Assembly: GCA_949283655.1 (NCBI GenBank)
Contig: CASDTH010000021.1
Span: 1-38,250 of the forward strand
Direction of reading: 5' to 3'
DNA from: an uncultured bacterium
Lineage (GTDB): Bacteria; Bacillota; Clostridia; Oscillospirales; Acutalibacteraceae
Length of the DNA stretch: 38,250 nucleotides
Every line of letters starts with the position of its first letter. Within the stretch, counting starts at the first letter, position 1. The notes below the pieces were generated by a model. The model searched no databases. It was given only the letters and a program-made list of their open reading frames with translations, and was not told the DNA's origin. The translations under genes were made by a program, and so were the position numbers. Positions 22,619 to 31,341 of this stretch are shown here, piece after piece.

Positions 22619-22642
22619 GATGAGATGCGCTTAAATCTCATC
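22619..22642 (+). terminator. Hairpin with T-rich tail before terminase
   Basis: GATGAGAT (22619-22626) pairs with ATCTCATC (22635-22642), followed by CCTTCTTTTTCTT. It may attenuate early read-through into the late genes; it would also lie in the late mRNA leader. Confidence 0.45.
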
Positions 22643-22710
22643 CCTTCTTTTTCTTCCTTTCTCTCCCGCCTTCCCTGGGGCGGAAATACCGGGGAAACCA
22701 AAACAATACC

Positions 22711-22748
22711 AGCGGACTGCCTACCCCCACAGGCGGTTCGCTATTTTT
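22711..22748 (+). terminator. Intrinsic terminator-like hairpin before terS
   Basis: AGCGGACTGCCT (22711-22722) pairs with AGGCGGTTCGCT (22731-22742) including two G-U pairs, followed by ATTTTTG. Two successive hairpins in this leader suggest controlled entry into the late operon. Confidence 0.55.
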
Positions 22749-22780
22749 GTACCGATATAAGTTTTAAATGAGGTGGTGAG

Positions 22781-23290
22781 ATGCCGAATGAAGACAACTT
22801 AAAAGGTCACGGATTCCACGAGCGAACCGCGAGTGAACAGCGAGAGCTTTCTGTTCTGGGTGGTAAAGCTTCGGGTAAAGTTCGACGACGAAAAGCGGAT
22901 TTCCGAAAGACGCTGAATCTACTCCTGACAGCCAAAATAGATAATCCGGAATGGTCCCCCACCTTAGAATCTCTCGGCTTGGAAAGTACGCTGGAAGCCG
23001 CTGTCAACGCTGCAATGATCAAAAAAGCGCTGGCGGGTGACGTTAAGGCGTATGAGGCCATCGCTAAATACGCCGGCCAGACAGATAAAACAGACGCTGA
23101 CCTTGCTGAGCAGCAGATCCGTACTGACCGCGCTAGGCGCGCCAGGGATCAGGAGCTCGGCGACACTGATAATTCTGATAGCATCCAGTCCTTCCTCAAG
23201 GCCATGCGGCCGGCGGGCGCAGAACTGGATGTTTTATTTAACGAGGAGAACGACGATGCCGAAGAAACGGAAAAAACCAGCGACATTTAA
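22781..23290 (+). CDS. terS: Terminase small subunit (putative)
   Basis: The 169-aa protein starts with an HTH-like N-terminal part (ASEQRELSVLGGKASGKVRRRKADFRK region), has a helical centre and an acidic C-terminal tail (NEENDDAEETEKTSDI). Size, position right before the large terminase and the 35-bp overlap with it support the small subunit, which recognises the packaging site. Small terminases diverge strongly, so the assignment depends mainly on position. Confidence 0.75.
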   Translation: MPNEDNLKGHGFHERTASEQRELSVLGGKASGKVRRRKADFRKTLNLLLTAKIDNPEWSPTLESLGLESTLEAAVNAAMIKKALAGDVKAYEAIAKYAGQTDKTDADLAEQQIRTDRARRARDQELGDTDNSDSIQSFLKAMRPAGAELDVLFNEENDDAEETEKTSDI

Positions 23291-24569
23291 GTTCAAGCCC
23301 TTCTCTGATCAGCAGAAGCGCCTGATCCACTGGTGGCGGCCGGGCTTGCGATCCGCGGCGAACGATTTCGTCGTTGCAGACGGATCAATCCGATCTGGTA
23401 AAACGATCGCCTGTATCGTCGGTTTTTTGGTCTGGTCGCAAGAAATGTTCTCCGGAGAAAGCTTTATCCTTGCGGGTAAAACGATGGGTGCCCTGAAGAA
23501 AAACGTGATCAAGCCTATGCTGCAAATCTTGGAAGCTTGGGGCTGGCCACATGAATATATCCGATCCGGATCTGACGCTCGTATCGAGATTGGCGCCAAT
23601 ACGTATTATCTTTATGGTGCGAACACGGAGGCCAGTCAGGACGCCATGCAAGGCCTGACAGTTGCGGGGGCCTATGCGGATGAAGCAGCCCTTTTTCCCC
23701 GTTCCTTCATTGACCAGATGATCGGCCGCTGCTCCATAACCGGTGCAAAAATCTGGATGAATTGTAACCCTGAAGGGCCGCATCATTACATTCGAGAAGA
23801 ATTTCTCCTCAAAGCAGAAAAAAAGCATGTTTATCACCTGCACTTCACGATGGCGGATAACCTTACGCTCTCTCCTTCCGTTATTCAGCGCTACGAACGC
23901 GCATGGCCACATGGCAGCGTATTCTATAAACGTTTCATTTTGGGACAATGGGTCGCCGCTGATGGTTTGATCTATCAACAGTTCGCAGACCATGTTCAGG
24001 ATTATCTCATTACGGACACATGGCTAGCGGAAAATCAAATTTCATATGCGGCGATTGGGGTTGATTTCGGCGGCACGAAATCGGCCCATTCTTTTACCCT
24101 CACTGGCTTTACCCAAGGGTATCGGCAGGTGATTGTGCTGGACGAGTTTTACTGCAAAAAGCGGCTCAATCCGAAGCAATTGCAAGATGCGTTTGTCGAT
24201 TTCGTACGGCGCGCGCAAGCGCGCTTTAAAGTGTACGAGGCTTATTGCGACAGCGCAGAGCCGACGCTTATCTCCGGTCTTGAGATGGCTTGCATACAGG
24301 CGCATATAAGCATAGATATCCGGAGCGCGATCAAGGGGCCAATTAATGATCGCATTGCCTTTTACAATTCGATGATCGCACAAAACCGCTGGAAAATAAT
24401 GAAGCACTGCCATCACATCATCGAGGCATTCGAACAGGCTGTTTATGACGACAAAAAGCCGCATCAGGATATTCGCCTGGATGACGGCCTGATGAATGTG
24501 GACAGCCTGGACAGCACGGAATACAGTACGGAAAGCGTGCAGCAGGATATCCTGTATATCCCAATATAA
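23256..24569 (+). CDS. terL: Terminase large subunit (packaging ATPase/nuclease)
   Basis: ATG at 23256 with GAGGAG upstream gives 437 aa. The ATPase has Walker A GSIRSGKT (residues 43-50) and Walker B with DE in AYADEAAL near 140. A coupling motif-like MNCNPEGP follows, and the C-terminal RNase H-like nuclease starts at GVDFGGTKSAHS near 267. This is the PBSX/Terminase_3 type. It packages DNA through the portal encoded next. Confidence 0.95.
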   Translation: MPKKRKKPATFKFKPFSDQQKRLIHWWRPGLRSAANDFVVADGSIRSGKTIACIVGFLVWSQEMFSGESFILAGKTMGALKKNVIKPMLQILEAWGWPHEYIRSGSDARIEIGANTYYLYGANTEASQDAMQGLTVAGAYADEAALFPRSFIDQMIGRCSITGAKIWMNCNPEGPHHYIREEFLLKAEKKHVYHLHFTMADNLTLSPSVIQRYERAWPHGSVFYKRFILGQWVAADGLIYQQFADHVQDYLITDTWLAENQISYAAIGVDFGGTKSAHSFTLTGFTQGYRQVIVLDEFYCKKRLNPKQLQDAFVDFVRRAQARFKVYEAYCDSAEPTLISGLEMACIQAHISIDIRSAIKGPINDRIAFYNSMIAQNRWKIMKHCHHIIEAFEQAVYDDKKPHQDIRLDDGLMNVDSLDSTEYSTESVQQDILYIPI

Positions 24570-24581
24570 GGAGCTGGTAAT

Positions 24582-25997
24582 TTGGACATTTCCGCATATT
24601 TGAAAAAGCGCGGATTTTTAACCGTCGATGCTGCTTATCGTGCAAAGGTAGATGAGTGGCTTGACTGGTACCAAGGCGATGTGAAAGATTTCCACACATA
24701 TAACGTGTATAATGGCATCCAGAAAATAGCGTTCCGCCGAGCATCTCTCCAGATGGCAAAATGTGTCGCAGAGGATTGGGCAAACCTTCTGCTCAATGAA
24801 CGTGTTACAATTCATGCTGGCGATTACCAGCAGCGGCTAGACAGTCTATTACAGAAGAATCGGTTTACCGTGCGCGGTAATCAGCTCATTGAGCTGGTAT
24901 TTGCGCTAGGGACCGGAGCTTTGGTTGAATATCTCGGCGCTGACGGTGATCCTGTCATTGATTTTATCCGTGCCGGCCTAGTGCATCCCCTTGCCTGGGA
25001 TAATGGCGTAATTACGGAGTGTGCCTTTGGTGGCGTTCGGGTAATTCAGCAAAAAGAATGCTGCTATTTACAACTACATGTGCTGTGTGAAAACAGAACC
25101 TATGCCATTGAAAATCACATTTTTGACAATGAAACTGGCGAGGAACTTCCGACAGAAGAATATTGCCCCGGCCTCGCACCAGTAGTGAAAACCGGATCCT
25201 ACACGCCGCTATTTCAAATTATTACGCCGAACATCACCAATAGTTTCGACCTGGATTGCCCAATGGGGTCATCGGTCTATGCCAACGCGATCTCTGTGCT
25301 CCGGTCACTCGATCTTGCCTATGACAGTTACGAAAATGAATTTGCACTAGGCCGTAAGCGGATTATGGTGCCGATTACGATGGCAAAGATTCAAATGACG
25401 AAGAGCGGCACCGCGCAGCCCATTTTTGACAGTAGCGACGTGGCCTTTTACGCGATCCAGATGCCCGAAGGCACAACGCAGGAAATCAAGGATATCAGCC
25501 CGCCGATCCGTGCTGCGGAACACGAACAGGGAATACGATTGATGTTGAACCTGCTCTCCAAAAAATGCGGTCTCGGAAATGACCGGTATCAATTCGAGGC
25601 AGGCGGCGTTAAAACAGCGACCGAGGTAATCAGTGAGAAATCTGACCTTTACCAGAATCTCCGCAAGCACGAGCTGCTTCTTGGCCCTGCAATTATCAAC
25701 ATGACAAAAGCCTTAGCCTATCTGGACGGCATACCAGAGCCGGATGTGCAAGTATCTTTCGATGACAGTGTTATTAATGACGACAACACGAGGCTTGATA
25801 ATAATATTAAACTGGTTCAGGCAGAACTGAAATCAAAGCTGGCCGCCATTATGGAACTAAACGGATGTAGCGCTAAGGAGGCGCAAAAAGAGCTTAACCG
25901 GATTGTAGAGGAAAGCCGCAGGGTGTCCGGCTCAGACGTGGATCTATTTGGCGCGGAAAGTGGTGAAGAAGAGGAAACTGCGGGTGATGGCGCATGA
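24582..25997 (+). CDS. Portal protein, SPP1 gp6-like
   Basis: The start is a TTG at 24582, 8 bp after AAGGAG. The 471-aa protein matches the SPP1 gp6-like portal class in length and sequence style: an N-terminal helical part (KVDEWLDWYQGDV), a clip/stem region and an acidic C-terminal tail (LFGAESGEEEE). Portals form the dodecameric DNA channel of the capsid. Located between terL and the MuF protein, with a 4-bp overlap with the latter. Confidence 0.9.
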   Translation: MDISAYLKKRGFLTVDAAYRAKVDEWLDWYQGDVKDFHTYNVYNGIQKIAFRRASLQMAKCVAEDWANLLLNERVTIHAGDYQQRLDSLLQKNRFTVRGNQLIELVFALGTGALVEYLGADGDPVIDFIRAGLVHPLAWDNGVITECAFGGVRVIQQKECCYLQLHVLCENRTYAIENHIFDNETGEELPTEEYCPGLAPVVKTGSYTPLFQIITPNITNSFDLDCPMGSSVYANAISVLRSLDLAYDSYENEFALGRKRIMVPITMAKIQMTKSGTAQPIFDSSDVAFYAIQMPEGTTQEIKDISPPIRAAEHEQGIRLMLNLLSKKCGLGNDRYQFEAGGVKTATEVISEKSDLYQNLRKHELLLGPAIINMTKALAYLDGIPEPDVQVSFDDSVINDDNTRLDNNIKLVQAELKSKLAAIMELNGCSAKEAQKELNRIVEESRRVSGSDVDLFGAESGEEEETAGDGA

Positions 25998-27523
25998 ATC
26001 CATACGATGCATCCCTGCTCTCTTCCCCCCTGTCCAGCCTGTATGCAGATATTGAGGATGATCTGCTGCTCAGCATTGCAAAACGGTTTGCAAAAAATAT
26101 GGAGTTCACAGACACATCCAAATGGGAAATGAAAATGCTTGCCCAAATGGGCGCACTACAAAAGGAAGCTGCGCATATCATCGCGCAAAAGGTGGGAATT
26201 GTGCCGCAGATGTTGGAGGTTGCAATACAATCTGCCGCCCAAGACACGATCGAGCGGTTGGAGCCAGGCTTCCGGCAGCTTGCAAGGGATGGGTATGCAC
26301 AAGCCGCTAAAATACCGCCCACCAAATCCATTGCGCAGGCAGCATCCGCCTATGCAAAGCAGGCGAGAGAGGGCTTCAACATGGTCAATACCGTTATGGG
26401 GTATCAAGTAAAACCAGCCTGGACAACGCTTATCAAAGGCGTAGCAGGATACCTCCGGGAGAACGCCGAAAAGCAGCCGGTCCTTGACCTGCTGAACAAG
26501 CATGCCGGTGCCGCAATCATTGGCGCAGAAACTCGCCAGAAGGCAGTCCGTAAGTGTATCCAGGAGATGCTTGATCGCGGCATTCCTGCATTTGTAGATA
26601 AGGCTGGCCGGGAGTGGAGCCCGGAAGCATACGTTAACATGGATATCCGTACGACAGTAACCAACACCGCTCATGCGGCGCAGGATGCGCGAATGGAGGC
26701 TTACGGCCTCGATTTATTCTCCGTTTCCAGTCATGCCGGCGCCCGACCAAAATGCGCAAAGGATCAGGGCAAAATCTTTTCAAGGTCAAATCAATCCGGC
26801 ATTGTGGAGGATCTCCGCGGGAACAAAATTCGCTTTTACCCCCAATCCTCTTCTAGCATCGGTGATCCGGACGGGCTGTTCGGCATCAACTGTGGCCATT
26901 TTAAGACCCCGTTTATGCCTGGCGTATCCATGCAGCGATATTTTCCGACAGAGGATTATGCTGGGAACAGCCAAAAATATAAGGAGAGCCAAAAGCAACG
27001 GGCTTTGGAACGAAATGTCCGGGCCGCCAAGCGGGAATGCGCCGTCTATGACGCTCTCGGGGATAAAGAGGCCTTTGCAAAAGCATCCTTGAGGCTGAGA
27101 GAACGGCAAAACAACCTAACCACTTTCACGCAAGCCACCGGGCGCATCCGCAGGAGCGATCGCGAGCAGACGCATGAATTTGGCCGCGGCATTAGCAGCA
27201 AGGCAACTGCTTCTCAGCAGCGCTTTGAGCAGGCCGCTCAAAAAATCAACGGAACCAAGACAACAGACGGATTGCAGGTAAATATTTCCGTACATAGTGT
27301 CCTGCAAGCTGAATCTCGCGGTGTAAAAGCCGCAGGCATACAAGATGCCTTGACGAAGCCTATGGATGTCAGTAAGATAAAAGAGGACGGCGAAGGCAGA
27401 AAGAGCAAGCGGTATATTGGCGAACAGGCAACCGTTGCCGTCAATCCGGAAACTGGTATGGTTACGACCGTCTGGCCTACGTCTTCTAAACTTCGAAATA
27501 AACTGAGAGGAGGCGCGCAATGA
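25994..27523 (+). CDS. MuF-type minor capsid protein with C-terminal extra domain
   Basis: The 509-aa protein begins as Phage_min_cap2-type minor head protein and contains the SSHAGARPKCAKDQGKIF and LFGINCGHFKTPFMPG motifs of that family in the centre (about 245-315). Such proteins bind the portal inside the procapsid. The last 80 residues (from about 425) form a separate small domain with VHSVLQAESRGV, RKSKRYIG and AVNPETGMVTTVWPTSS. This pattern resembles the BECR-fold nuclease-like domains fused to MuF and other phage head proteins. Toxin or ejected-effector function is inference. It overlaps both neighbours by 4 bp. Confidence 0.87.
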   Translation: MNPYDASLLSSPLSSLYADIEDDLLLSIAKRFAKNMEFTDTSKWEMKMLAQMGALQKEAAHIIAQKVGIVPQMLEVAIQSAAQDTIERLEPGFRQLARDGYAQAAKIPPTKSIAQAASAYAKQAREGFNMVNTVMGYQVKPAWTTLIKGVAGYLRENAEKQPVLDLLNKHAGAAIIGAETRQKAVRKCIQEMLDRGIPAFVDKAGREWSPEAYVNMDIRTTVTNTAHAAQDARMEAYGLDLFSVSSHAGARPKCAKDQGKIFSRSNQSGIVEDLRGNKIRFYPQSSSSIGDPDGLFGINCGHFKTPFMPGVSMQRYFPTEDYAGNSQKYKESQKQRALERNVRAAKRECAVYDALGDKEAFAKASLRLRERQNNLTTFTQATGRIRRSDREQTHEFGRGISSKATASQQRFEQAAQKINGTKTTDGLQVNISVHSVLQAESRGVKAAGIQDALTKPMDVSKIKEDGEGRKSKRYIGEQATVAVNPETGMVTTVWPTSSKLRNKLRGGAQ

Positions 27524-27732
27524 AACGGGATTTTACAAAAAAACAGCTTGAACTGTTGTCTAAAATGAATCTTCCTTTCGACCCGTCCGGCGAGTTGTCG
27601 GAAGCAGAAGAATGGCAGCTGGAGGAAAGCGTGTCGGATTATTTTGCCCTGCACGGTCTGGCCGGTAACGGCGACCACACGAATGAAATCGGCGAATTGT
27701 GCGCCGACATCATGGCGATCCTCGCACGATAA
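27520..27732 (+). CDS. Conserved-looking small head-region protein (70 aa)
   Basis: It starts with an ATGA overlap with the MuF gene, so its translation is coupled. The product is acidic and helical (KKQLELLSKMNLPFD, then SEAEEWQLEESVSDYF). A DNA-free partner role for the preceding nuclease-like domain, such as an immunity protein, is possible because of the coupling, but nothing in the sequence proves it. A terminator hairpin follows 18 bp after its stop. Confidence 0.7.
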   Translation: MKRDFTKKQLELLSKMNLPFDPSGELSEAEEWQLEESVSDYFALHGLAGNGDHTNEIGELCADIMAILAR

Positions 27733-27750
27733 CAACTGAATTTGGGATCA

Positions 27751-27781
27751 AGCTCACAGCCTCACGGCTGCGGGCTTTTTT
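27751..27781 (+). terminator. Intrinsic terminator or attenuator in the head operon
   Basis: AGCTCACAGCC (27751-27761) pairs with GGCTGCGGGCT (27766-27776) at 10 of 11 positions, followed by TTTTTT. It separates packaging/portal genes from scaffold and coat genes and could set their relative levels. No strong new promoter was recognised before the scaffold gene. Confidence 0.7.
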
Positions 27782-27874
27782 CATGCCCAAAACGCACTTA
27801 CGGCTTAAAACTGCGGGCGGGGCGGCAAGGCCGCAAATAACAGCCGACGGGCTTAAAACGGGAGGTTCAGACCT

Positions 27875-28528
27875 ATGAAACAATTTTTGCACGTCCTCTG
27901 GGTGATCTTGTTATTCCCTGTTCTGCCAATCGTGGGCATCCCGGGCACCGGCGGTAAGGCGGACGGCGAAAAAGACGATGAGGACACGGACGGCACGCAT
28001 GCCGGTGAGGGTGACGACGACCCGGGCGAAGATGAATCGTCGGAGAGTGATGACGAAGAGGTCACCATGAAGCAATCGGAACTGGACGAATTGCTTGATA
28101 AGCAATTTCGTAAAGGCGCGCGCAATGCACAGTATAAGCAGCGTAAGGCCGACAAAGAAAAATCGGATGAAGAGGAAAAGGATAACGACACAGCAAAAAG
28201 GATGGAGGAAAAAATCAAGTCTGCAAACGAGCGGTTACTGCGCGGTGTTGTCCGAGAGATGTCCACTGAACTGCGCATCAGCGCACGCGGCGCTAAGGCT
28301 GCTCTGAAGCTCGCAGATTTCGAATCCTGCTTTGATAGCGATGGTGAGTTGGATGAAGACGCTGTAAAGGATGTCCTTGAGGATTTTGCAAAAGAATATC
28401 CCGAGTTTTCTACCGACAGCTCCGAGAAAGAGGATCCCAAAGCTTGGGGCATGAGGCAGAAGGACACCTCAAGGCGCGACGGTGTGGAAGAGGCCTTTTC
28501 CGCTCTGAACCCGGATATCAAAATATAA
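27875..28528 (+). CDS. Capsid scaffold protein (DUF4355-like) with hydrophobic N-terminus
   Basis: The 217-aa protein has an acidic low-complexity part (residues 30-62), a coiled-coil centre (about 63-120) and a helical C-terminus that would bind the coat protein, the layout of DUF4355/GP20-type scaffolds. It lies directly before the coat gene, as expected. Unusually, the first 27 residues (KQFLHVLWVILLFPVLPIVG) form a hydrophobic segment that resembles a membrane span or signal. GGGAGG precedes the ATG, and there is no better internal start until Met65. Confidence 0.8.
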   Translation: MKQFLHVLWVILLFPVLPIVGIPGTGGKADGEKDDEDTDGTHAGEGDDDPGEDESSESDDEEVTMKQSELDELLDKQFRKGARNAQYKQRKADKEKSDEEEKDNDTAKRMEEKIKSANERLLRGVVREMSTELRISARGAKAALKLADFESCFDSDGELDEDAVKDVLEDFAKEYPEFSTDSSEKEDPKAWGMRQKDTSRRDGVEEAFSALNPDIKI

Positions 28529-28543
28529 TTGGAGGAATGATCA

Positions 28544-29419
28544 ATGGCACATGGCAAGCAAGAGCGCTGGTCTAAGCTGGTTGACGCAAAATTGCGCCAG
28601 ACGCTTGTGACCAGAGACCGAACAATCTTTAACAACCGCTACGAGGGAAACCCAAGGGCTGGGAAGGTTAAAATCCCAGTGCGGGATACAGAGGTTGCCG
28701 TTAAAGCGTATAACAAAAGCACCGGCGTTGACCTGAGTGAGGGGAGCACTACTTATATTGATCTGGACATCGACCAGGACGAGGCTGTTAACGAGCTGAT
28801 TGACGGGTACGACGCAGCCGCTGTCCCAGATAATCTGATCGCAGACCGACTGGACAGCGCAGGTTACTCCCTAGCGCTGTCTATGGATCAGAAATCGATC
28901 CGGCTCTTGGAGCAGACTGAAGGCGTGCAGGTAGCCGCATCTAAAACGGCCGCAACAGAATCAACCGCATATAAAGAAGTGTTGAAGGCCAAAACGTACC
29001 TCTCGCGCGCTGGTGTCCCAGAAAGCGGCCGTTGGTTGCTAGCATCGCCCGAATTTCTGGAGGTGCTGATGCTGGACGACCGATTTGTCAAGCAGGGCGA
29101 TCTGTCGCAGCAGCTTGTAGCGTCCGGCGCCGTCGGCAAGGTTGCCGGATTTCCCGTGTATGAATGCTGCAACACGATGGTGGATGACGCTGAGCTTGTC
29201 GCGAGCAAAAAGACCACCACGGAATTCATTTGCGGGCATCCGAACTGGTGCCATCGTGTGATGGAGTGGCAGGAACCGGTTGATATCGTATCCCTGAAAG
29301 GCTCGGGAAAATTTATCGGCGCTTCCGCCGTACAGGGCCGCAAGGTGTATGGCCTGCTGATCTCCAAACCGAAGACTGTGTATGTCAAGCGGACGGAAAC
29401 GGCCGTCTCTGGTGGCTGA
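28544..29419 (+). CDS. Major capsid protein, P22 coat-like
   Basis: The 291-aa protein follows the scaffold gene and has the features of P22 coat-like HK97-fold proteins of Firmicute siphophages: an N-terminal arm (SKLVDAKLRQTLVTRDRTIF), IDLDIDQDEAVNELIDGYD, and a conserved late stretch (KVAGFPVYECCNTM). GGAGGAATGATCA precedes the ATG. Absence of a protease gene fits a coat protein assembled with a separate scaffold. Confidence 0.88.
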   Translation: MAHGKQERWSKLVDAKLRQTLVTRDRTIFNNRYEGNPRAGKVKIPVRDTEVAVKAYNKSTGVDLSEGSTTYIDLDIDQDEAVNELIDGYDAAAVPDNLIADRLDSAGYSLALSMDQKSIRLLEQTEGVQVAASKTAATESTAYKEVLKAKTYLSRAGVPESGRWLLASPEFLEVLMLDDRFVKQGDLSQQLVASGAVGKVAGFPVYECCNTMVDDAELVASKKTTTEFICGHPNWCHRVMEWQEPVDIVSLKGSGKFIGASAVQGRKVYGLLISKPKTVYVKRTETAVSGG

Positions 29420-29420
29420 T

Positions 29421-29801
29421 ATGGCGTATATTGACCGGGCGGACTACGCATTATTTTCCGGATGTACGGATATCCTGGAGGATTTTGATGCAGTCGCGTC
29501 GCGCAGCGAAGATATCATCGACCAGTTGACACAATATCGCATCAGGGCGCAGGGTTTTGACAGCCTTGCGCCTTTTGCAAAAGATCTGGTCAAAAAAGCA
29601 GTTTGCGCGCAATGTGAGTTTATCCTGAATTCCGGCGGGCTGGGAAGCGTGAATGGCGGCGAGGCGCAGAGCATGACAATCGGGAAGTTCAGCGTATCGG
29701 GCTCTGCGCCACAGATGGGAGGATGTACCGCCTCCCCGCTTGCCATACAATACCTAGCCTTGACTGGATTACTTTATACGGGAATGGATGTGATGGTATG
29801 A
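29421..29801 (+). CDS. Head-tail connector protein (gp6/gp15-like adaptor)
   Basis: ATG at 29421 lies 1 bp after the coat stop, giving 126 aa. Helical N-terminus (DYALFSGCTDILEDFDAVASRSEDIIDQLT) and Gly-rich SIGKFSVS-type C-terminus fit the first head completion protein that binds under the portal. The order coat, adaptor, minor capsid 1, 2 and 3 supports this. Confidence 0.75.
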   Translation: MAYIDRADYALFSGCTDILEDFDAVASRSEDIIDQLTQYRIRAQGFDSLAPFAKDLVKKAVCAQCEFILNSGGLGSVNGGEAQSMTIGKFSVSGSAPQMGGCTASPLAIQYLALTGLLYTGMDVMV

Positions 29802-30133
29802 TACCGATTCCACGCTTTGCCCTACCGCATAGCATCGCCTTGTACGCTCCAAGCAAAACAGATGCTTGGGAGCGAGAAACAGAGCGCCCGGCAGGCACGG
29901 AAATTCGCTATGTACGCATGGAGCCGAGTAGCCATCTTGTGACCGACACGCAAAATCGGAAAATCCAGCTCTCAGCATTGCTCTTTTACGACTGCACAAA
30001 CAGCACTCCGCGCGGCATCGTTTGGAAGCAAGGGCAGCAGGTTTTGTTTCGCGGCCAACGGTTCACCGTGCAAACCGTAGAGCCGCTTTATTCTGCTCAA
30101 ACGCTGCATCACTATGAGATAGGGCTGATTTAA
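29798..30133 (+). CDS. Minor capsid protein 1 (head closure)
   Basis: ATGA overlap with the adaptor gene; 111 aa. A beta-rich protein with LSALLFYDCTNSTPRG and VLFRGQRFTVQTVEPLY, typical of the Minor_capsid_1 family found in A118-like phages. It would close the portal channel after packaging. It overlaps the next gene by one base. Confidence 0.78.
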   Translation: MIPIPRFALPHSIALYAPSKTDAWERETERPAGTEIRYVRMEPSSHLVTDTQNRKIQLSALLFYDCTNSTPRGIVWKQGQQVLFRGQRFTVQTVEPLYSAQTLHHYEIGLI

Positions 30134-30471
30134 TGGATTTGGAAGTCAACACGGATTCTCTCGCCATCAAAGCGCAGATCAAGGCGGATATCCAGAGATT
30201 TTTGCCAATTCTGTCCCAGCAGATTTTGCAAGATTGCAATTATTTCTGCAAGCAGGATCAGGGCGGGCTGATAGCGAGCAGCCAAACGGCCAGCAACTTC
30301 GAAGAAGGGACGCTGATCTGGAACACGGTATATGCCGTTATGCAGTATTACTTGGGCGCAACCAGCACAGATATAAATCCGAATGCCACAAAGATGTGGT
30401 GTCAGGCAGCCTATGCCCGCTTTGGCGCGGACTGGGAGGCAATGCTGCAAAAATTGCTTGAGGAGGGGTAG
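30133..30471 (+). CDS. Minor capsid protein 2 (head-tail joining)
   Basis: The 112-aa protein has the helix-rich start of Minor_capsid_2 proteins (VNTDSLAIKAQIKADIQRFL) and the ATKMWCQAAYARFGADWEAML end common in that family. It lies in the fixed order minor capsid 1-2-3 and overlaps the gene before it. Confidence 0.8.
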   Translation: MDLEVNTDSLAIKAQIKADIQRFLPILSQQILQDCNYFCKQDQGGLIASSQTASNFEEGTLIWNTVYAVMQYYLGATSTDINPNATKMWCQAAYARFGADWEAMLQKLLEEG

Positions 30472-30472
30472 G

Positions 30473-30859
30473 ATGGAGCCGCAAGCAGCATTTTTGAACG
30501 ATTTGATTCAGTTGGTCAATCAATTTGCTTTGTTTGCCCCTGTAAAAATCAGTCGGCTGCCAGTTTCTCCAGGTATCAGCGTGGAAATCAACAGTGGGCG
30601 CGTCAGCGAACTGTATTATGATCGATCCGCGATTCATGAGCTCCCGCTGCTCTGGCTGTGCAAGCACCCGGATCAGTTGACCGCATACAACACCCTGATT
30701 GCCATCGGAAACCGCTTATCCTCTCTCTCTTCCTATTCAGACGGCGAATCGTACCAGTGGCTGGGTCTGGAGGTAACCAATGAAGCTGAATTTGTGACAA
30801 AGCAGGAGGATGGCCAATACATCTACAGTATGATTGCTGTCGCAAAAATCTATTTTTAG
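30473..30859 (+). CDS. Minor capsid protein 3 / tail terminator
   Basis: ATG at 30473, one base after the previous stop, with GGAGGGGTAGG upstream; 128 aa. The alpha/beta pattern (LNDLIQLVNQFALFAPVKISRL, IHELPLLWLCKHPD) fits Minor_capsid_3, which resembles tail terminator proteins that cap the tail tube. It is directly before the tail tube gene. Confidence 0.75.
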   Translation: MEPQAAFLNDLIQLVNQFALFAPVKISRLPVSPGISVEINSGRVSELYYDRSAIHELPLLWLCKHPDQLTAYNTLIAIGNRLSSLSSYSDGESYQWLGLEVTNEAEFVTKQEDGQYIYSMIAVAKIYF

Positions 30860-30870
30860 GAGGTAGTATT

Positions 30871-31326
30871 GTGGGTATCGATATTAACTATGATCTAATC
30901 GCAGAGCTCGATACATCTGAAGCAAGCGCTCCGGATCCAATTTGGAGCGATATCGGCGGGATCGCTAAAAATCTGAGCACTGCCCTAAATGAGGTGCTCT
31001 ATCAAGCGACCTATTACAAAGATAAGGGCTGGGGCAGCACGGAAGTTACTGGCGGGCAGTTCACTGTAACTGTGACCGGCGACAAAAAGCCTGGCGACCC
31101 GATCAGTGATTACCTGACTGCGCCGGAGCGCATGTATGCATTTGGAGAGGCACGGAAAACAAAACTGCGCATCCGGCATAAGAGCGACACAAAGGCCATC
31201 GTCTGGCCTGTCACGCTTGCTAATATCACCGAGGGTCATGGCGACGCAAACCAGCCGAACGCCTTGACCATTACAATCCACGGAAACGGCGCTCCCACCT
31301 TTGAGGACGTGTCCGCGCCCGCATAA
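30871..31326 (+). CDS. Major tail tube protein
   Basis: GTG at 30871 with AGGAGG upstream starts a 151-aa protein of beta-sandwich character (GQFTVTVTGDKKPGDPISDYL, IVWPVTLANITEGHGDANQP). Length and location between minor capsid protein 3 and the tail chaperone identify it as the tail tube subunit of a long non-contractile tail. No sheath gene is present. Confidence 0.85.
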   Translation: MGIDINYDLIAELDTSEASAPDPIWSDIGGIAKNLSTALNEVLYQATYYKDKGWGSTEVTGGQFTVTVTGDKKPGDPISDYLTAPERMYAFGEARKTKLRIRHKSDTKAIVWPVTLANITEGHGDANQPNALTITIHGNGAPTFEDVSAPA

Positions 31327-31341
31327 TAAGGAGGTCTTCTC

